Source: Deferribacteres bacterium
Lineage (GTDB): Bacteria; Zhuqueibacterota; Zhuqueibacteria; Zhuqueibacterales; Geothermadaptataceae
Reading direction: 5' to 3'
NCBI GenBank assembly: GCA_020633655.1
Contig: JACKDF010000001.1
Coordinates: forward strand, 124,001-188,000
Length of the DNA: 64,000 nucleotides
Shown one piece after another: positions 24,469 through 33,740 of this stretch (positions within the stretch are counted from its first letter, which is position 1; every line of letters starts with the position of its first letter). The notes under the pieces are model-generated. The model searched no databases and was not told where the DNA came from. It saw only the letters and a list, made by a program, of their open reading frames with translations. Position numbers and translations under genes: made by a program.

Positions 24469-27400
24469 CTATTCCAAAAGAAGCATTTTTTTGGTAAAAA
24501 CCTGCCTGCCTGCATGTAATCTGTAAATATAGACACCGCTTGCCACTTTTTGTCCTGAAGTGTCGCGTGCATCCCACGTAAAGTGATGACGGCCTGCGTT
24601 CCTGAACTCATTCGTAATGGTTTTAATATGATTCCCAATCGCATTATAAACGATGAGTTTTACCTCACTGCTTTGCTGCAAATCAAAAGTAATCGTTGTT
24701 TGCGGATTAAAAGGATTGGGATAGTTCTGCAGCAATGCGGTCTCCTCAGGCAAGAAATCATCAGCAAATCCTTCCACTGAGGTCGTTGGCCAGAGAATGG
24801 TGAAACTTGCATCAGCCTGCGAGCGCAATACAGTACCATCCGTGCTGGTAACCGTCACGCGCCAATAGTATGTTTGTGGCTCATGGGTATTAATCAGAAA
24901 ATGACTTGCCGGAAAATTGTAAATCGTATCCGTAATGGTCGAGTTTTCATGGATAATATTTTTTATATCTTTATCACTCGCCAACTGGAAATTGAAGGTT
25001 ACCGATTCTCCCGGATCCGGATCATCGGTTTTGCTCCAGGTAAATGCGATGTCCGTCGGCGGAGGATTATAGAAAACAGCATTTGGCGAAAGAAGATAAA
25101 ATGGCTGCGGCATATCCGGCACGGAGATAACTGTGATTGTCATACCGGCTGTATCAAAAGCCTTGCCGTCGTCGACTTTTAGCGTCACTGATTCTTCTCC
25201 AAACCAATTTGGCGGTCCAAAAATCGAAAGCCCTTTTCCTTCGGTATAAAGCACTTTCAAATGGGCTGCGCCAAGCAGTGTGTATTGTAATTCACCATAG
25301 GAATTGTCAGGATCGATGATCATCTCTGCGAGTTGTGCCATGGTATAACGCACAGAATCATCTTCGTTGATAGTTTTATCTGTAAATCCGGAAATAACCG
25401 GTGGATCGTTAACGCCAGTTACGGTCAACGCAACAGTAGTTGTATCGCGCTGATTACCCGGATCACTGGCGACAAACCTCACATTTTCAGTACCAGCGAA
25501 TTCAGAATCCACGACTGCCACCGTGGCGACGTGGTTAAAATCGATTGTAATTCTCAAATTTTGATTACCAAACACACTCCATGTAAGCTGGTCGATGGAG
25601 TTATCTGCATCGGAGACGTACTGATCAAGAGAAATAGGCGCAAATTGGCCGTTCTCGATAATCGTCTGTCCGGGAATTTGCCGAATGACCGGCGCGTCAT
25701 TATATGAAGTTACAGTATAAGTCACCTGTTGCGAATCCGTCGCTCCCAATGGATCGCGTACGGTAAATGTGAGAACCTCGCTACCGAACCAATCTGGCCC
25801 GGGGACAATAACCTGAACGACACGATCAAGCAAGGTAACCTGCAACTCACTGTTGCCGGAAACTTCCCAAAATAAGGTATTGTCTGCATGGTCTGGATCG
25901 GAAACGAAATTATCCAGCACAACCTGGGCAAAGACTTCACCTTCAATTATTGTCTGGTTTGGAATTGTGGTAATATGTGGTGCATCGTTTACACTGGTCA
26001 CCGTGTAACGAACGTCGATATGTGCACTCTGATTTGTCGGATCCGTTGCGGTAAATTGAATGATTTCAGTGCCGAAATACTCCGGTGAGGGTAGAGTTAC
26101 GGAAGCGACCCGGTTGATAATTGAAACACTCAGTTGATTGTTACCCGAGTAGGACCACGTTAGCTGGTAATCTTCATGATCCGGGTCTGTGACATAGTTA
26201 TCGAGGAGTAAAGGTGCAAACACCGCCCCTTCAACGATAACCTGGTCAGGTATTGGAGAAATAAACGGTTCGCCGGTACCAACAACTACTTCACCAGAGA
26301 CCACATCGGTACCACCATCACCATCCGTAACGCGCATGCTGATTGGAAAGTGCCCCAGTGATGTATAAATCGTCGAGACTTGCGCACCCTGGCGCTCATA
26401 CACACCATCGTTATTCAGGTCCCATTCAAATGTGAGATTGTCGTTAATTCCGGGATCAGTCGCCGAACCTTGCAGCGTCAGGGATTTATCCTTTACAGCA
26501 GTATAAGGGCCACCTAAATCTCCGGTCGGAGCAACATTAACAATGGTAACGGCCTTGCTTTTTGTGGACTGCCCACCATCATCATCCGTAACCGTAACAG
26601 CGACGGAATATGTTCCTTCATCAGCAAAGGCATGACTGACGGATACACCGGAACCGGATCCGCCATCGCCAAAATTCCAGGAAACCGTATGTGTATCGTT
26701 CCCTGGATCGGAAATGGAGACTTCGAAAGCGAGTTCAGAACCCTCGTCTGCCGAATTTGGAGAATTGATCGTTATTGCCGGTTTTACATTGATGATTTCG
26801 AGAACAAATGTCGCTTGTGCGGTGCGGTCATCGATGTCTGTCACGCGCAATTTGGCATTCGCAGTAAAATTATCATAAAATGTTTTTACGAATGTTGCAT
26901 TCGCAGTGATGTCATCGTAGGTGCCATCCCCATCCCAATCCCAGGCAAATTCTTTAAACGCACCGCTTCCGCTTGTCGAACCGGATGCATCAAATGTAAC
27001 AGGCTCTCCTTCCGGTTTTTGATAAGGTCCACCGGCAGAGGCAACCGGCGGATCACCAAGGGCTTTAAACCAACGCAATTTGACGACATCATAATTATTA
27101 TAAACGACATAAAATCGATTGTTTCGCGCTTCAATCATCGGCTTGTCACGGCCTTCATAACCACCGGCTCCACCAGCAATCTGCGTTGAACTGCTCCAAC
27201 TGATACCACCATCATTAGAAACACGAGTTCGAATTGGCCCTCCACTGTAATCCTGGTAGGCGACAACAACGATATCACCATTGCTGTTGGCAGCTACGGA
27301 GCCAATACCGATTCCTGTACCATCCCATGCTGTTAATTCACCGGAGGCGGTTACCGGGACATCGTAGACGATGTTGCCATTCACTCTGCGTTGATAACGT

Positions 27401-28242
27401 ACACTGGGCCCATTACCGACTTGTGAATCGATTAGTGTACCATAAACGATGTGCACCGTTCCCGATTGATCAACAAAAATATTCGGCCCACCTGCCCGGT
27501 CTGTGATATGGCCTGCCAATATATTTTGTGGACCGACTAGCTGATCACCATTAGTATCGGAGCGATAGTAGGTTACCTTCTGCCCAGTACGACTTGGACT
27601 ACCTAAAACCAAATGAACATCCGAAGTTCCAAAGGTCGCAATATCGACATGATCATCAGGGCGATAGTATTCTAATCCCGTTTGTGTTCTGGTAATTTGC
27701 CCATCTTTTATTCGAATGTATGTCGCTTCGGAGGGCACGATATCAAATTCCAAAACCTGCTCACTACGAAGGATATGCACATCATCGTTCCCATCGATAG
27801 CGATTCGTGTGTGGTAACCACGGCGTATTGAACTTGAAATTTTTGTTGCAGCTTCCCAATACTCCCCATTGTGGTATGTATAGTACACATCATACAAATC
27901 ATTTGGTCTATCGATATTAACTGAATAGCAAATGTGGGGATTGCCTTCGGAGTCGGTTGCTATCGAGGAGCCAAAGTTATAGCCATAATTGACGCCATTT
28001 GTGTTGGGGAGCAAATCCGACCGAATAAAATTACCGTCCGAATCATACTTGTAATAATAAACGCCATTGTTGTTCGCAACGATATGAACATTCCCATTCA
28101 CTGCATCGATGGCGACGTCCGGAGCACCTCCGTCTCCGACCTCGATTCCAGGTTCAGTCCAGTCTTGTGCAAATCCATTTTGCCCCAGGCACAACAAAAT
28201 TCCGACACTTAAAACAACGCGTGTTGCAGTCTTGAAAAACAT
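24469..28242 (-). CDS. Large secreted PKD/cadherin-like protein with type IX sorting domain
   Basis: A 1257-residue protein with a signal peptide (cleavage near NGFAQ, about 26). Residues 30-395 are a repetitive beta-propeller-like region with several DxxGNxH-type turns. About 400-650 holds three PKD domains (GGPYQKPEGEPVTFDASGS; WNFGDGGSG; GGPYTAVKDKSLTLQGSA). About 655-1040 has four cadherin/Ig-like repeats of roughly 95 residues, three opening with IPDQ/IPNQ/IPGQ. A fibronectin-like segment follows. The last 87 residues are a type IX secretion C-terminal sorting domain (NYPNPFNP...GVYIYRL...KKMLLLE). It is likely surface-attached or secreted. AGGAAG precedes the ATG. No enzyme domain was recognised. 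Confidence 0.9.
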   Translation of the reverse strand: MFFKTATRVVLSVGILLCLGQNGFAQDWTEPGIEVGDGGAPDVAIDAVNGNVHIVANNNGVYYYKYDSDGNFIRSDLLPNTNGVNYGYNFGSSIATDSEGNPHICYSVNIDRPNDLYDVYYTYHNGEYWEAATKISSSIRRGYHTRIAIDGNDDVHILRSEQVLEFDIVPSEATYIRIKDGQITRTQTGLEYYRPDDHVDIATFGTSDVHLVLGSPSRTGQKVTYYRSDTNGDQLVGPQNILAGHITDRAGGPNIFVDQSGTVHIVYGTLIDSQVGNGPSVRYQRRVNGNIVYDVPVTASGELTAWDGTGIGIGSVAANSNGDIVVVAYQDYSGGPIRTRVSNDGGISWSSSTQIAGGAGGYEGRDKPMIEARNNRFYVVYNNYDVVKLRWFKALGDPPVASAGGPYQKPEGEPVTFDASGSTSGSGAFKEFAWDWDGDGTYDDITANATFVKTFYDNFTANAKLRVTDIDDRTAQATFVLEIINVKPAITINSPNSADEGSELAFEVSISDPGNDTHTVSWNFGDGGSGSGVSVSHAFADEGTYSVAVTVTDDDGGQSTKSKAVTIVNVAPTGDLGGPYTAVKDKSLTLQGSATDPGINDNLTFEWDLNNDGVYERQGAQVSTIYTSLGHFPISMRVTDGDGGTDVVSGEVVVGTGEPFISPIPDQVIVEGAVFAPLLLDNYVTDPDHEDYQLTWSYSGNNQLSVSIINRVASVTLPSPEYFGTEIIQFTATDPTNQSAHIDVRYTVTSVNDAPHITTIPNQTIIEGEVFAQVVLDNFVSDPDHADNTLFWEVSGNSELQVTLLDRVVQVIVPGPDWFGSEVLTFTVRDPLGATDSQQVTYTVTSYNDAPVIRQIPGQTIIENGQFAPISLDQYVSDADNSIDQLTWSVFGNQNLRITIDFNHVATVAVVDSEFAGTENVRFVASDPGNQRDTTTVALTVTGVNDPPVISGFTDKTINEDDSVRYTMAQLAEMIIDPDNSYGELQYTLLGAAHLKVLYTEGKGLSIFGPPNWFGEESVTLKVDDGKAFDTAGMTITVISVPDMPQPFYLLSPNAVFYNPPPTDIAFTWSKTDDPDPGESVTFNFQLASDKDIKNIIHENSTITDTIYNFPASHFLINTHEPQTYYWRVTVTSTDGTVLRSQADASFTILWPTTSVEGFADDFLPEETALLQNYPNPFNPQTTITFDLQQSSEVKLIVYNAIGNHIKTITNEFRNAGRHHFTWDARDTSGQKVASGVYIYRLHAGRQVFTKKMLLLE

Positions 28243-28316
28243 AGCTCACTTCCTGAATTTTATGTGTTCAGTCATTTTTTATTAAGAGAAAATTCCTGTT
28301 TAACATTTCAATCCAA

Positions 28317-28395
28317 TTTTATTCATAAGCATCAAGCAGGGGCAAATTAAGGAGAAAAATTCCTCCATGCATGCCCGGGATTTATGAAAAAATTA
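28317..28395. repeat. Dispersed palindromic repeat, degenerate copy
   Basis: Left end TTTTATTCATAAGC and right end ATTTATGAAAAAATTAGGC, with an inner stem (GGAGAAAAATTCC). It lies in the 594-base gap upstream of the large secreted protein. The rest of that gap up to 28770 is very AT-rich with no gene I would defend. Confidence 0.5.
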
Positions 28396-28770
28396 GGCTA
28401 CTCGGGTAATCATCCTGATTTGATTTTTTTTTAAATCTCATAAGGTTGTTAATTTTATAATTTATCGGGATTATTTTGGAAAACATTGCGAATAACAAAC
28501 GCTCTGTAATGAGATTTTTTTATCCGCTCTACTTATGCAAAATCCAAACCAAATGAAATCACATGATTATGCACTAAAATTAATGGATTATTTTTTGTCC
28601 ATAATCAAAATAAAATCAGCTATCTGTATAGATTTTCAATTCGAACGAAATTGTCGGATAGGTTGTTGATGTGTAATAAAGTGAAACAGGAGGTGTTTCA
28701 TTGCATGATATATTTGAAATTAATGTCTTCTTTTGCGATATCACCGCAGAAATTATAAAAAGATGAAACA

Positions 28771-28818
28771 AAAAAAGGGCTGTATTAAAACACTGATTCG
28801 AGTTTTAACACCGCCCTT
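28771..28818 (-). terminator. Rho-independent terminator of the phosphofructokinase gene
   Basis: Read on the minus strand: a long stem AAGGGC-GTGTTAAAAC paired with GTTTTAATAC-GCCCTT, one bulge, followed by TTTTTT. Confidence 0.88.
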
Positions 28819-28836
28819 GTGCGTCAATTGCAAAAA

Positions 28837-30159
28837 TTACTTTTTCTTCGCGTCACCTGCTTTTTCATCTTTTTTACTCGTACTGTCTGCAGCTTCTTCC
28901 TTTTGAACAAGCTTTGGAATCAAATACGAAAATTCCTTACGGAATTTTTCAAGAGAAACTCCCGCAGTTGCAGCATACTTTGAAAGTTCATGGGGATCTT
29001 CAAAATCATCGGCATTTAAGCGAATCATATATTTTCGTGCAATCTCATAATTTGTGGATTTGGTATTGACCATACGTACCGCAGTTTTTCCCGTTTTTTT
29101 GTCGACAATATCCTTGAAAAACATTGGGACCATTTTTCCCTCTTGAATGGAAATCATCGCTGCATTACCGCCACCAATGATGTAATCTGCAGCACTGTAT
29201 CCAAGGTCTCTTGTGTACTCCATATCAAATGGAATGGGATCGGCACAGCGCACTTCGTAGCCAATATTTTTTGCCACAACGGTCGATTTCAAGCCGAATT
29301 CGGCCAGGCGTTTCTGAACTTTCTGTTTCAGAATCTCACCAAAACTAATTTCAGCAATTCGAATGTTGCCATGGGCATCTTTTTCAACATCGACCAGATC
29401 ACTTAAGTCATCGTGTGACAAATGCTCTACAAGCCCTTCTGCCAGGATTGCAACACCGTCCGGTCTCCCGTAGCTCATTCGCTTTATAATTGCACCGACG
29501 AGGATATCGGTAATCTTTTGCAAGGAAATCTCGTTCCCTTCGCCAAACTCTTCAGATATGAGCGATAATGTTGCACCCGCAGCTTTGCCAATTCCAAGTG
29601 CCAGATGGCCTGCTTTTCTCCCCATTGCCACGACAAAATACCAGCGTGAAGTTGTGCGTGCATCAACCATCAGATTCTTGACGATATCGACACCGATATG
29701 GCGGGCGGTCTGGTAGCCAAAAGTTGAAATACCATGAGGCAAATCAAGGTCATTATCAATCGTTTTGGGCACATGCACAACCCGTATACGACCGTTGGCT
29801 TTTTTCTCCAGCTGCATCGCGGTAAATGCTGTATCGTCACCACCGATAGTGATCAAACGGTCGATATTCAGTCGCAAGAGAGAGGTTACGGTCGTCTCTA
29901 AATCTTTCGGGTCCTTCGTTGGATTATCACGAGCAATACCGATGTGTGAACCACCGCGGAAGTGAATTCGACTGACTTCTGTTATCGATAAATCGATAAC
30001 ATGTGAAATATCGCCACGCATAATCCATTTAAATCCGTCCCGAATCCCGATGACTTCATAGCCGGATAAAATACTGCGAATAGATGCTGCACCGATAACG
30101 CTGTTAATTCCCGGTGCCGGGCCACCGCCAACGACGATGCCTATTTTTTTTGGTCCCAT
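28837..30159 (-). CDS. 6-phosphofructokinase, PPi-dependent type
   Basis: A 440-residue phosphofructokinase of glycolysis and gluconeogenesis. Seen: GGGPAPGIN near the N-terminus, GGDDT at 106-110 and PKTIDND at 131-137. In this superfamily an Asp at the second position after GG (GGDD rather than GGDG) together with PKTIDND goes with pyrophosphate as phosphoryl donor, so a reversible PPi enzyme is likely. The last 25 residues are a Lys/Asp-rich tail (KKDEKAGDAKKK) beyond the fold. AGGAGA precedes the ATG. It has its own terminator, so it is monocistronic or follows the Smr gene. Confidence 0.9.
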   Translation of the reverse strand: MGPKKIGIVVGGGPAPGINSVIGAASIRSILSGYEVIGIRDGFKWIMRGDISHVIDLSITEVSRIHFRGGSHIGIARDNPTKDPKDLETTVTSLLRLNIDRLITIGGDDTAFTAMQLEKKANGRIRVVHVPKTIDNDLDLPHGISTFGYQTARHIGVDIVKNLMVDARTTSRWYFVVAMGRKAGHLALGIGKAAGATLSLISEEFGEGNEISLQKITDILVGAIIKRMSYGRPDGVAILAEGLVEHLSHDDLSDLVDVEKDAHGNIRIAEISFGEILKQKVQKRLAEFGLKSTVVAKNIGYEVRCADPIPFDMEYTRDLGYSAADYIIGGGNAAMISIQEGKMVPMFFKDIVDKKTGKTAVRMVNTKSTNYEIARKYMIRLNADDFEDPHELSKYAATAGVSLEKFRKEFSYLIPKLVQKEEAADSTSKKDEKAGDAKKK

Positions 30160-30306
30160 TGTTGATCTCCTGAATAAAAATTCACCGCACGCATTTTGCT
30201 ATGGTGTGCGGAGCTGTTACTATTTAAAATGTGTTGCAATAAATGCCATATCCTGTTGTCGTATCTGTTCAGTCTCCCAGCAACTTTCGCTTCAGCGTCT
30301 TGCCTT

Positions 30307-30651
30307 TTAATGCACCCAAATGAGGGTAATTCCCAGGTTTGATCTGCCCAAATCGCCGTCATCAACTGTACCACATTCTGCGATCATTTCCAGGGTATCT
30401 GCGTCGAACAAATCGAAATTTTCCCCGGGGATGATGTTTTCAAAACGGTTTCTGTTCTGGAAAACCCAGTTGAGGACTGTCTCCTTTGTGCTGCCACCTC
30501 GCCCTGAGCTTCCATAGCCATGAACAACTTTAAGTACGCGGTACTGCTTATGATTGCGAACCAGCTTCCAGCCGTCGAAAAGTGTGTGTTCCACTGCATC
30601 CGGGTGCATTGGGGGATGAGCGACATCAATTGTATAAATATAACTTTGCAT
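30307..30651 (-). CDS. Smr-domain protein
   Basis: A 114-residue protein with a small MutS-related (Smr) core: VLKVVHGYGSSGRGGSTKETVLNWV at about 39-63, where HGYGSSGRGG is the family signature, followed by an IPGENFDLFD segment. Stand-alone Smr proteins are nucleases or nucleic-acid binders, often linked to ribosome rescue or DNA repair; the role here is not known. It is 147 bases upstream of the phosphofructokinase on the same strand, without obvious functional link. Confidence 0.78.
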   Translation of the reverse strand: MQSYIYTIDVAHPPMHPDAVEHTLFDGWKLVRNHKQYRVLKVVHGYGSSGRGGSTKETVLNWVFQNRNRFENIIPGENFDLFDADTLEMIAECGTVDDGDLGRSNLGITLIWVH

Positions 30652-31037
30652 TATCTGGAAAATTATGCGTGCAAATTCAACATAAATCAGATTTTAAAAC
30701 AATATGAAATTATATTTTAGGGATAGTAATTGATTGCACGTACTGAATAATATTGCAAAAATAATAGCGGGTAATATCCGTTTTTGAGTATCAAAAAGCA
30801 ATGGAAATTCACTTTTTTTACATAATAATACAATATACAAAAACGAAGTGCATTTCTTCAGGGAAGTAATCTGGTACCGTTCACTGAACTGCTCATTTTA
30901 TGAAATGCGCCAGTTAACCGATGTACCGGGGACATCCCTTGTACAATCCGGGTGTCTAATAGAAAGCAGGCTAAATTTTTTAAATTTTTCCAGAATTAAA
31001 TTTGGAAAAATTTAATTTTATCTTAGATTTTTAACTT

Positions 31038-31110
31038 CTTTATTCATAAGCCCCAAGATGGGGAGAGGCTAATCCTACTATTTCTCATCTGCTGAATCGC
31101 ATGAATAAAG
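31038..31110. repeat. Dispersed palindromic repeat, copy with decayed core
   Basis: Ends CTTTATTCAT and ATGAATAAAG are perfect inverted repeats, and CCCCAAGATGGGGAGAGG keeps part of the left arm. A weaker second copy may sit just before it (about 30900-30975: CCGGGGACATCCC ... GAAAGCAGGCTAAA). The rest of the 30652-31177 gap is AT-rich and shows nothing else. Confidence 0.75.
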
Positions 31111-31177
31111 CAGGATAAAACTCGTAAAACAAAGTTCAAAGAACGGAACTCCTTCCATTTTTAAACGGAACCACGGT

Positions 31178-32296
31178 ATGAATGCAATCGATTTAAGAAC
31201 CAATGCAGCAAAAAAATTAAAAGAAAAAACCAGCCACCCCTTGCAATTTCCATGTTTACTCGGATTTGATGGATTCGTCGACTATATCATCCGAATAGTG
31301 GACAAAAAAATATCCAAAGAAAATTTGACATTTATTCCGTCCATTTCGGCTTTTGCAGAACGTCTGCAGCGGGCAGCAGGAAAAAGCAGCAATATCGAAC
31401 TCAGGATGCAACAGGTAAAACTGGGTGGCAATGGACCAATAATGGCGAATGCAATGGCGGCTTATGGATTGCCAATTACCTATTTTGGTCCCCTCGGCGT
31501 TCCGGAAATTCATCCTGCTTTCAGAGAGTTTGCCCAAATAGCCAAAGTTTACAGTCTAGGTGAGCCTGCAGTAACCGATGCACTGGAATTTGAAGATGGC
31601 AAAATTCTCATGGGGAAACACGAAGCTCTTGATGGCATCGATTACGCGATGATAGCGGCAAGTGCTGGCGAGGGAAATTTTGAAAGCCTGTGGTCAAAAA
31701 GCAAATTTGTAGGTATGGTCAACTGGACGATGCTGGATGCGATGACTGCCATTTGGAAAGAGTTACTATCAAAAAATTGCCCCCGGTTGCCAGCAAATGA
31801 AAGACGCGTTATGTTTTTTGACTTGGCGGATCCGGAAAAGCGTTCGCAGGAAGACATTCTCGAAGCCATGCATACGCTGGCCAAATTTGCAGAATATTAT
31901 ACCGTGATTCTTGGCTTGAACGAAAAAGAAAGCGATCAAATTGCTGCCGTACTCGGAATCGAAAATGGTGAAAACACACCCGAAACACTGCAGCAACGCG
32001 CCGCAGCAATCTGCCGCAAGCTCAACATTCAAACGACCGTAATTCACCCGGTGAAATATGCAGTAGCCGCGAACCAAAAGGAAACTGCCTACGTCGATGG
32101 CCCCTATGTTGCCAAGCCGCTTATTTCCACCGGTGCAGGTGATCACTTCAATGCCGGATTTTCTCTTGGCACATTGCTGGAACTTGATCTATCCTCCGCA
32201 CTACTCACGGGTGTTTCCACCTCCGGCTTTTATGTGCGCAACGCCAAAAGCCCCTCGGTCCCAGATCTCATAGAATTTCTCAACAATTGGAAGTAA
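31178..32296 (+). CDS. PfkB-family carbohydrate kinase
   Basis: A 372-residue sugar or nucleoside kinase. Seen: the N-terminal LLGFDGFVDYIIRIVD, the GGNGPIMANAMAAYG substrate-binding segment, and the C-terminal signature STGAGDHFNAGFSLG with the catalytic Asp. The length and the unusual N-terminal FDGFVD are shared with a subset of uncharacterised PfkB proteins, so the sugar cannot be named. The ribosome binding site is weak. A strong terminator follows. Confidence 0.88.
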   Translation: MNAIDLRTNAAKKLKEKTSHPLQFPCLLGFDGFVDYIIRIVDKKISKENLTFIPSISAFAERLQRAAGKSSNIELRMQQVKLGGNGPIMANAMAAYGLPITYFGPLGVPEIHPAFREFAQIAKVYSLGEPAVTDALEFEDGKILMGKHEALDGIDYAMIAASAGEGNFESLWSKSKFVGMVNWTMLDAMTAIWKELLSKNCPRLPANERRVMFFDLADPEKRSQEDILEAMHTLAKFAEYYTVILGLNEKESDQIAAVLGIENGENTPETLQQRAAAICRKLNIQTTVIHPVKYAVAANQKETAYVDGPYVAKPLISTGAGDHFNAGFSLGTLLELDLSSALLTGVSTSGFYVRNAKSPSVPDLIEFLNNWK

Positions 32297-32306
32297 AATG
32301 AAAAAG

Positions 32307-32330
32307 CCCGATCAATAGTCGGGTTTTTTT
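32307..32330 (+). terminator. Rho-independent terminator
   Basis: Stem CCCGA / TCGGG with a 7-base loop and a run of seven T. It closes the PfkB gene and separates it from the convergent two-component operon. Confidence 0.88.
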
Positions 32331-32354
32331 ATTCAACCTTTCAAAAAACAATTT

Positions 32355-33740
32355 TCAAACCGGTACATCTTTTGTATCCAGACCCAATTCCGACATTTTC
32401 CGGTAGAGCGATGACAGGCTTAAGCCGAGCATTTTCGCAGCAGTTTTCTTGTCCGATTCAACCATTTCCAGCACTTTATTAATCTGCAATTTTTCGAACT
32501 CCGCGACTGCTTCCTTTAAACCCTGATTCGTTACGACCGGCACAGAATCTTCAGAGGCATAGGTCTGTGGTAGATGATCCATAGTGATTTTGTCACCATC
32601 GCATAAAATAACCGCTCGTTCGATTGTATTCTCCAATTCCCGCACATTGCCCTTCCACTCATTGCCCAAAAAATACGGCATGGCATCCATACTGACGCCC
32701 GAAATATTTTTATTCATATCACGGTTAAAACGCTGCAGAAAATAGTCGATGAGCATAGGGATATCATCACGCCGGTCTCGTAAGGGCGGAATATAAATAC
32801 CAACAACATTCAAACGATAATACAAATCCTCCCGAAAGTTACCGTTGGTAATTTCTTCCTCCAGATTTTTATTGCTTGCCGCAATGATACGCACATTGAT
32901 AGGGATCGTCCTGCCAGCTCCAACAGGCATAATTTCCTGCTCCTGAATTGCCCGCAGCAACTTTACTTGTAAATTAAGCGGTAGTGTGCTGATTTCATCT
33001 AAAAACAAGGTGCCGCCAGAAGCCGATTTAAACAGCCCTTCCTTGTCTTTCGTGGCTCCGGTATACGAACCTTTAACGTGTCCAAAAAGCTCGCTCTCAA
33101 TGAGATTTTCGGCAATCGCACCACAGTTCACAGCGACAAACCGCTTGTGCACACGCGAGCTCTGGGCGTGCAACATGCGAGCAACGATTTCTTTCCCGGT
33201 GCCACTTTCCCCGGTGATCAGGACTGTCGATGGTAACGGGGCCACACGCGAAATGAGATTGAGCACTGATTTCACCGCTTTGCTCTTGCCGATAAAATTA
33301 TACTTTTCAGATTGCGAAAACGCTAATTGCTCTTTTAAAAACCGGTTTTCCTCATTGAGGGCATGCCGTTCAAGGGCTTTTTCTACTGTGTGAAGAATAT
33401 CAATTCGCTTGAATGGCTTGGAAACAAAATCATAGGCGCCACTTTTCATCGCTTCGACAGCTTTTTCAATAGTGCCATGCCCCGTCAACACAACAACTTC
33501 AATTTCCGGCCAATTCTTTTTTACCAATTTCACGAGTTCGATACCGTTCATACCAGGCATACGCATGTCGGTAAGAACGAGGGAAATATTCTCATGCCCC
33601 AGGATTTCCTCCGCCTCCTGCGCATTGGCAGCGACGAATGTGGTGTAACCTTCTTTGCGAATGACACGCTCCAAGGAAACGCGAACGCTCTGTTCATCAT
33701 CGACAATGAGAATAGCCGTATTTTCACGATTCACGCTCAT
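32355..33740 (-). CDS. NtrC-family sigma-54 response regulator
   Basis: A 461-residue regulator with receiver, AAA+ and Fis domains. The receiver (about 8-125) has the acidic pair DDE and phosphoacceptor D58 in LTDMRMPG. The AAA+ part has GESGTGKE and a sigma-54 contact loop reading GSYTGA instead of the usual GAFTGA. The C-terminal helix-turn-helix is DKKTAAKMLGLSLSSLYRK. Its start overlaps the kinase gene by 4 bases, and GAGGAG precedes it, so the pair is co-translated. Two other sigma-54-like promoters in the window (39564-39580 and 40780-40795) are possible targets (speculative). Confidence 0.95.
   Translation of the reverse strand: MSVNRENTAILIVDDEQSVRVSLERVIRKEGYTTFVAANAQEAEEILGHENISLVLTDMRMPGMNGIELVKLVKKNWPEIEVVVLTGHGTIEKAVEAMKSGAYDFVSKPFKRIDILHTVEKALERHALNEENRFLKEQLAFSQSEKYNFIGKSKAVKSVLNLISRVAPLPSTVLITGESGTGKEIVARMLHAQSSRVHKRFVAVNCGAIAENLIESELFGHVKGSYTGATKDKEGLFKSASGGTLFLDEISTLPLNLQVKLLRAIQEQEIMPVGAGRTIPINVRIIAASNKNLEEEITNGNFREDLYYRLNVVGIYIPPLRDRRDDIPMLIDYFLQRFNRDMNKNISGVSMDAMPYFLGNEWKGNVRELENTIERAVILCDGDKITMDHLPQTYASEDSVPVVTNQGLKEAVAEFEKLQINKVLEMVESDKKTAAKMLGLSLSSLYRKMSELGLDTKDVPV

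Noticed and set aside
28681..28760. Short frame after AGGAGG in the gap downstream of the phosphofructokinase terminator
   Set aside because: Only 17 codons, distance from the site is long, and the surrounding TGAAACA..TGTTTCA inverted repeat explains the pattern better.
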